Shown piece by piece: positions 7,509 through 10,961 of a stretch of DNA of 10,961 nt. The position numbers and the translations under genes are program-made. Origin of the DNA: an uncultured Collinsella sp. (GTDB lineage Bacteria; Actinomycetota; Coriobacteriia; Coriobacteriales; Coriobacteriaceae); contig CABUJL010000061.1 of NCBI GenBank assembly GCA_902491915.1, forward strand, positions 1 through 10,961, read 5' to 3'. The stretch's first letter is position 1; every line of letters begins with the position of its first letter. The notes under the pieces were generated by a model. The model saw only the letters and a program-made list of their open reading frames with translations. It was not told where the DNA came from and searched no databases.

Positions 7509-7524
7509 TTAGGGACAGATTTTA
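7509..7524. repeat. Short GGGAC repeat fragment at the 3' end of cpsB
   Basis: GTTAGGGACAGATTTT lies between the phosphatase and GNAT genes, and its last bases run into the phosphatase stop. It shares TAGGGAC, in opposite orientation, with the fragment at the other end of the GNAT gene. It is too short for a firm call. Confidence 0.3.
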
Positions 7525-8172
7525 GCGAAAATGAGCTCCGCGCACGCTAAACTTCGCGCGAGCCTTCGCCAGGCAGTCGTAATGACCCACGTTATGGGCA
7601 TCACTCGCGATGAAGCTGTACAGGTTCTGATCAAACAGGCGCTGTGCCGGCTTTTTCTCGCGACCAAAGCGACCGCCGGCAATAAAGTCCGCCGAAGCCT
7701 GCAGCTTGCAGCCCATATCGACCAGGCGCTCCGCCACGCTTACATCCTTTTGAACCGCACGATAGCGCTCAGGATGAGCGATGATCACCTGGTAGCCACG
7801 GCACTGCAAATCGTAAATCGTGTTCTCGTACTCTCTAAACGCATACGCATCGGCATGAGTCGAAAGCTCGAGCAGAAACTCGTTGGTCCCATCGAAATGC
7901 AAGTGATCCGCGGCATCGATACCAAGCTCAACGAGCTTTCGATGGTTGACCTCGAAGCCCATCTGGAGCGGAAAACCGTCAGCGTTATCGCGCAGCAGCT
8001 CAAAGGCATCCCACATCTTGTCGTAATCAAAATAGGGATCACGGCAGTGAGGAGTGCAAACGATTCTGGTTACACCGGCCCGCTTGGCAGCCTCGAGCAT
8101 CGCCAAGCTCTCTTCGAGATCGGCGGCGCCGTCGTCTACACCCGGCAAGATATGGCAATGAATGTCACGCAT
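7522..8172 (-). CDS. cpsB: CpsB/YwqE-type tyrosine-protein phosphatase (PHP domain)
   Basis: A 216-residue metal-dependent phosphotyrosine phosphatase that reverses the action of the neighbouring tyrosine kinase. PHP-domain metal ligands are visible: HCH at 5-7 with PGVDDG, TPH (H42), GFEV (E74), HPER (H133) and SDAH (D191, H193). The segment ASADFIAGGRFG before SDAH fits the family too. Known relatives (pneumococcal CpsB 243, B. subtilis YwqE 254 residues) have a longer C-terminal helix; here the protein ends 23 residues after SDAH, next to a repeat fragment, so it may be slightly truncated. The ATG at 8172 has AAGG seven bases upstream and follows the kinase stop by 17 bp, in one operon with wzz and the kinase. 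Confidence 0.92.
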   Translation of the reverse strand: MRDIHCHILPGVDDGAADLEESLAMLEAAKRAGVTRIVCTPHCRDPYFDYDKMWDAFELLRDNADGFPLQMGFEVNHRKLVELGIDAADHLHFDGTNEFLLELSTHADAYAFREYENTIYDLQCRGYQVIIAHPERYRAVQKDVSVAERLVDMGCKLQASADFIAGGRFGREKKPAQRLFDQNLYSFIASDAHNVGHYDCLAKARAKFSVRGAHFR

Positions 8173-8189
8173 AGGTCAGCCTTAATCAA

Positions 8190-8927
8190 CTAAACGTTTG
8201 CTCGGTTGGTGAAGATGCCCTTTTTGGAAGTGCCCTGATCGTCGGAGCCCTTCTTAACCTTCTTACCGTCCTTGGTGTAGTAAGAATAGTAGTACTCGCT
8301 GATCTCGGTCTCACAGTAATTCATGACGGTACCGATGAGCTTGACCTTCTCGGACTTCTTAAGCTGGGCGATAGCGTTGAGCGCCTCTTCGCGCTTGGTA
8401 AAGTCCTCGCGCACCACGAACAGCGCGCCGTCGGTCAAGCTGGCAATCTCGGCAGCATCGATGAAGGTGCCGACCGGAGGAGCATCGAAGATGACGTACT
8501 GGAACTTGGCAGACAGTGCCTTTACCAGCTTGGCAAAGCGATGGGAGACGATGATGTCGGCAGGATTGGGAATGTGCGGCTCGGCATCGAGGAAGTAGAA
8601 GTTCTTCTGACCCGTCTCGACAATTGCCTGGTCAATGGAGATCTGCTCGGAAAGGACCGCATAGAGTCCGCCGCGCGAACGAACGCCGAGCATATCGGAA
8701 AGGGACCTGCGGCGCATATCGGCCTCGACCAGGAGCACGGACTTGCCGCTCGTGGCGATTGCCTGAGCAAGGTTAATGGAAACCGTAGACTTGCCCTCGT
8801 TGGGAATCGAGGAGGTAACGGTGATGGTGCGAATGGGGTCATCCACGCTCGCAAAGCGGATGTTGGCCAGAAGGGTCTTGGCGGCATTCTGTACAACGAG
8901 CTTATCGGTGTTCTTTGCCTTAGCCAT
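8190..8927 (-). CDS. cpsD: CpsD/CapB-type bacterial tyrosine kinase
   Basis: A 245-residue cytoplasmic BY-kinase that autophosphorylates a tyrosine cluster and controls polysaccharide export or length. Walker A is SSIPNEGKST (39-48), Walker A' is LLVEADMR (65-72), and Walker B is VIFDAPP (145-151). The cluster EYYYSYY (211-217) holds five tyrosines. Unlike many relatives, where the cluster is at the very end, a basic tail of 28 residues follows (KDGKKVKKG...). The ATG at 8927 is two bases after the wzz stop, and its ribosome site AAAGGTGG lies in the last wzz codons. In Gram-positives the kinase needs a separate membrane activator, which is the gene immediately upstream. Confidence 0.93.
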   Translation of the reverse strand: MAKAKNTDKLVVQNAAKTLLANIRFASVDDPIRTITVTSSIPNEGKSTVSINLAQAIATSGKSVLLVEADMRRRSLSDMLGVRSRGGLYAVLSEQISIDQAIVETGQKNFYFLDAEPHIPNPADIIVSHRFAKLVKALSAKFQYVIFDAPPVGTFIDAAEIASLTDGALFVVREDFTKREEALNAIAQLKKSEKVKLIGTVMNYCETEISEYYYSYYTKDGKKVKKGSDDQGTSKKGIFTNRANV

Positions 8928-8929
8928 GC

Positions 8930-9586
8930 CTATTTACCACCTTTCATAGCCGGAATTCGGCCAACAACGGGAATACCCAGGAGCTCTTCTGCCTCTTCGG
9001 CACCGCGGATGCGGGTATTGAGCATGTCTGCCAAAACGACATAGGCAACTGCGATAAAGATACCGGCGAGGAACGCGACGGCAATATACAGCGTGCGCTT
9101 GGGGCCGCTGGGGGCTTCGGGGGTCTTAGCCTCGTCGATAACGTTGATGCTCTGGGCAGCGCCGACGTTCTGAGCGACCGTACTCACCGAGCTGGCAATG
9201 GCCTTTGCGACCTCAGCCGTCTCCTTGGCATCGGTGCCGGTAACCGAAAGCGTAATGACACGCGTGGTGGTCTCGGAGGAAACAGACACCTTGTAGTCAT
9301 CCAAATCGGTGAGGCCCAGTTCTTTGGCGGCGCCGCTCTTAACGCTATCGCTATCCAGCAGCGTGGCGATATCGTTGGAAAGCATCTGGCTCGCCGAGAG
9401 ATCGTTGTAGCTCATCTGACCGCTATCGTCGGTCTTGGCGAGAATGTACATGCTCGTCGTCGCGGTATAGGTGTTGTCCATCGCAACGAAGGACACGATG
9501 CCCATGGCGATCGCGCAGACCACCGGAAGGGTAATGACCAGCTTGAGGTGCTTCTTCAGCAGCTGGAACAGTTCGAGAAGGGTCAT
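8930..9586 (-). CDS. Wzz/CapA-type membrane modulator of the tyrosine kinase
   Basis: A 218-residue polysaccharide co-polymerase (CpsC/CapA/YveK family) of the cytoplasmic membrane. A Wzz domain starts at the N-terminus; the first membrane helix lies at about 15-36. An external domain (about 37-163) ends in a Pro-containing segment KTPEAPSGPKR before the second helix (about 165-187). The short cytoplasmic tail NTRIRGAEEAEELLGIPVVG is the typical activator tail that docks on the BY-kinase. Length matches the two-component Gram-positive form, with modulator and kinase as separate proteins. The ATG at 9586 has AAAGG eight bases upstream. It is the first gene of the cassette and is preceded by a promoter candidate. 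Confidence 0.92.
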   Translation of the reverse strand: MTLLELFQLLKKHLKLVITLPVVCAIAMGIVSFVAMDNTYTATTSMYILAKTDDSGQMSYNDLSASQMLSNDIATLLDSDSVKSGAAKELGLTDLDDYKVSVSSETTTRVITLSVTGTDAKETAEVAKAIASSVSTVAQNVGAAQSINVIDEAKTPEAPSGPKRTLYIAVAFLAGIFIAVAYVVLADMLNTRIRGAEEAEELLGIPVVGRIPAMKGGK

Positions 9587-9666
9587 GCAGCTTGCCTTTC
9601 ATTTCCCCAGTTCGGATTGACAAAACTGTCCGTATGTTATCGCATCTTTTTACCGAGACCAAACTC

Positions 9667-9695
9667 TATACATAAGAAACAGGCTCTCCTGTAAA
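9667..9695 (-). promoter_or_regulatory. Putative promoter of the wzz-kinase-phosphatase operon
   Basis: The minus strand reads TTTACA (9690-9695), a 17-bp spacer, then TGTATA (9667-9672); TATAGA, two bases further on, is an alternative -10. A 5-bp inverted repeat, ACAGG-CTCT-CCTGT (9679-9692), overlaps the -35 and the spacer and could bind a regulator. Transcription from here would give a leader of about 75 nt. Confidence 0.45.
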
Positions 9696-9726
9696 AATGT
9701 CGGAAGCAATCGTAAAATTGCGCAAC

Positions 9727-9757
9727 AACGCCGCACCCGAAAGGCAGATGCGGCGTT
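9727..9757 (-). terminator. Terminator hairpin after the histidine kinase gene
   Basis: AACGCCGCA (9727-9735) and TGCGGCGTT (9749-9757) form a 9-bp perfect stem with a short loop that can pair further. On the minus strand GTT follows the stem but there is no long T-run, so termination may be incomplete. It lies 24 bp after the kinase stop and before the wzz promoter. Confidence 0.6.
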
Positions 9758-9781
9758 CACGTCAATACCTATATCGTGCCG

Positions 9782-10961
9782 CTACGCAAACGGCTCGTCC
9801 TGCTGCACGGGAAACGTCACCGTAATGGTGGTTCCCACGCCCAATTCGCTCGACAAATCAATAACGGCATGATGGTACAGGGCGGCATGCTTGACAATGG
9901 CAAGCCCCAAGCCAGTTCCGCCACGCGCCTTGGACCTACTCTTGTCCACGCGATAGAACCGCTCAAACACCTTGCCCTGCTCCTCGGGCGCGATGCCGAT
10001 TCCCGTGTCGGCGACCGCGAGGAACGGATGACCCTCGTCGTTGGTGCCGCACTGCAGCGTAACCGTACCGCCGGGTCGGTTGTAGCGGATGGCGTTGCTT
10101 GCCAGGTTATAGATGAGCTCGTCGATCAAGCGGGACACGCCTTCGATGACCACGGGCCTGGTTTCATGACCTATCGTCACATTTGCCTGACGGGCGACCT
10201 GTTCAAGGCGCTGCTCAACCGCATAGATGGCGCGCGAGAGCTCAATAGGCTCCGTGGACCCAATGGGCACTGCCTCGCCCTCGGTCGCACGCTCGGCCTC
10301 GTCCAAGTTCGATAGCGTAAGGATGTCGTTCACGAGTGCCGCAAGGCGGCCCGCCTCGCGATAGATGCGACCGCCAAAGTTGCGCAGGTCGTCCTCGCCC
10401 TCGACCATGCCGTTCGCGATGAGCTCGGCATAGCCCGAAATCGCCGTAAGCGGCGTCTTGAGCTCGTGGGTGATATTGGCCGTGAACTCGCGGCGCATAC
10501 GGTCGTTGTCCGCCAGCACCGCCATCTGGCGCTTGAGCTCTTGGCGCTGCGACTCGATGCGCTCGAGCATGGGGACCATCTCGGCATAGGCGTGCTCATA
10601 GCTACGGCGCGGGTGGTCCAGATCAACCTCTTGCAGCGGCGCGATAATGGCACGGGACTCGCGGCGCGCCATAAAAAACGAGAGCACCGCACCCGCAGCC
10701 GCAATAAGCAGCATCGGCGCCACCATCGACAGCAAAATCGCCGCAACGCCAGGCTGGGCCTGCGCCAAGCGGACAACCTGGCCGTTATCAAGGGCGACGG
10801 CGCGATACAGCATAATCTCGTCGAGCGTAGAGCTTGCGCGTTCCGCGGAACCCGAGCCACTCTCAAAGGCCTCGATGACCTCGGGGCGATCGCCATGGTT
10901 GGGCAGCATGGAAGGCGACGCCTCGTTGTCGTAGGCAACCGATCCATCCTTGTTAATCAGC
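9782..10961 (-). CDS. PhoR-like sensor histidine kinase (5' end beyond window)
   Basis: 392 residues are visible; the frame stays open to the right edge, so an ATG at 10909 is internal and not the start. The first visible residues (INKDGSVAYDNEA, then RPEVIEAFESG) look like the end of a PhoR-type external sensor domain. A membrane helix (about 72-97) follows, then a linker and the HisKA box FTANITHELKTPL with the phosphorylated His near 165. The HATPase domain shows the N box LIYNLASNAIRYN (about 282-294), G1 DTGIGI (about 318), F box FERFYR and G2 GGTGLGL (about 347). Its partner response regulator is expected just beyond the right edge. It lies upstream of the polysaccharide-control cassette in the same direction but behind a terminator, so a regulatory link is only a guess. 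Confidence 0.93.
   Translation of the reverse strand, partial: LINKDGSVAYDNEASPSMLPNHGDRPEVIEAFESGSGSAERASSTLDEIMLYRAVALDNGQVVRLAQAQPGVAAILLSMVAPMLLIAAAGAVLSFFMARRESRAIIAPLQEVDLDHPRRSYEHAYAEMVPMLERIESQRQELKRQMAVLADNDRMRREFTANITHELKTPLTAISGYAELIANGMVEGEDDLRNFGGRIYREAGRLAALVNDILTLSNLDEAERATEGEAVPIGSTEPIELSRAIYAVEQRLEQVARQANVTIGHETRPVVIEGVSRLIDELIYNLASNAIRYNRPGGTVTLQCGTNDEGHPFLAVADTGIGIAPEEQGKVFERFYRVDKSRSKARGGTGLGLAIVKHAALYHHAVIDLSSELGVGTTITVTFPVQQDEPFA

Noticed and set aside
9617..9650. Perfect TTGACA on the plus strand before the wzz gene
   Set aside because: No -10 element lies at 16-18 bp, and no plus-strand gene follows it.
10330..10909. ATG at 10909 as the start of the histidine kinase
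   Set aside because: The frame is open upstream to the window edge with sensor-domain-like sequence, and no ribosome site precedes this ATG.

Overview
The window looks like chromosomal DNA of a GC-rich, Gram-positive gut actinobacterium, most likely a Coriobacteriia member such as Collinsella. That is an inference from codon use, gene families and the GGGGACGTTC-type palindromic intergenic repeat; no rRNA or other marker is present to fix the taxon. All seven genes lie on the minus strand, so transcription runs from the right edge to the left. The window holds no tRNA, rRNA, CRISPR array, transposase or phage gene.

Right end (9782-10961): the 3' part of a PhoR-like membrane sensor histidine kinase, cut by the window edge and closed by a terminator-type hairpin. 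Centre-right (7522-9586): a compact, tightly coupled Gram-positive polysaccharide-control cassette. It consists of a Wzz/CapA-type membrane modulator, a CpsD/CapB-type tyrosine kinase with a tyrosine cluster, and a CpsB/YwqE-type PHP phosphatase, with a promoter in front of the first gene. Together these would form a phosphorylation/dephosphorylation switch for surface polysaccharide. No glycosyltransferase, flippase or polymerase gene follows; the next genes are a small GNAT acetyltransferase (6982-7482) and htpG. The CpsB and GNAT reading frames both stop at short GGGAC-containing repeat fragments.

Centre (4755-6981): htpG (Hsp90), with a leader of about 200 bp that holds a candidate promoter and a GC-rich hairpin plus U-run between that promoter and the start codon. 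Positions 4426-4754 (329 bp) contain no gene that I accept. They hold a perfect 16-bp-arm palindrome, a 99-nt nested inverted-repeat structure that looks like a structured RNA or mobile palindrome, and the putative promoter/operator of the next gene; I see nothing in 4485-4540.

Left (1-4425): two adjacent YhgE/Pip-family membrane proteins with no base between the stop of the first and the ATG of the second. Each has an N-terminal membrane segment, a long external coiled-coil region and an ABC-2-like C-terminal membrane part. The first copy carries an unusual C-terminal extension with two further membrane segments; the second copy runs off the left edge.

The best candidates for something undescribed are the nested structure at 4642-4740, the terminator-like element in the htpG leader, and the coupled YhgE pair with its extended first member and palindromic upstream region.
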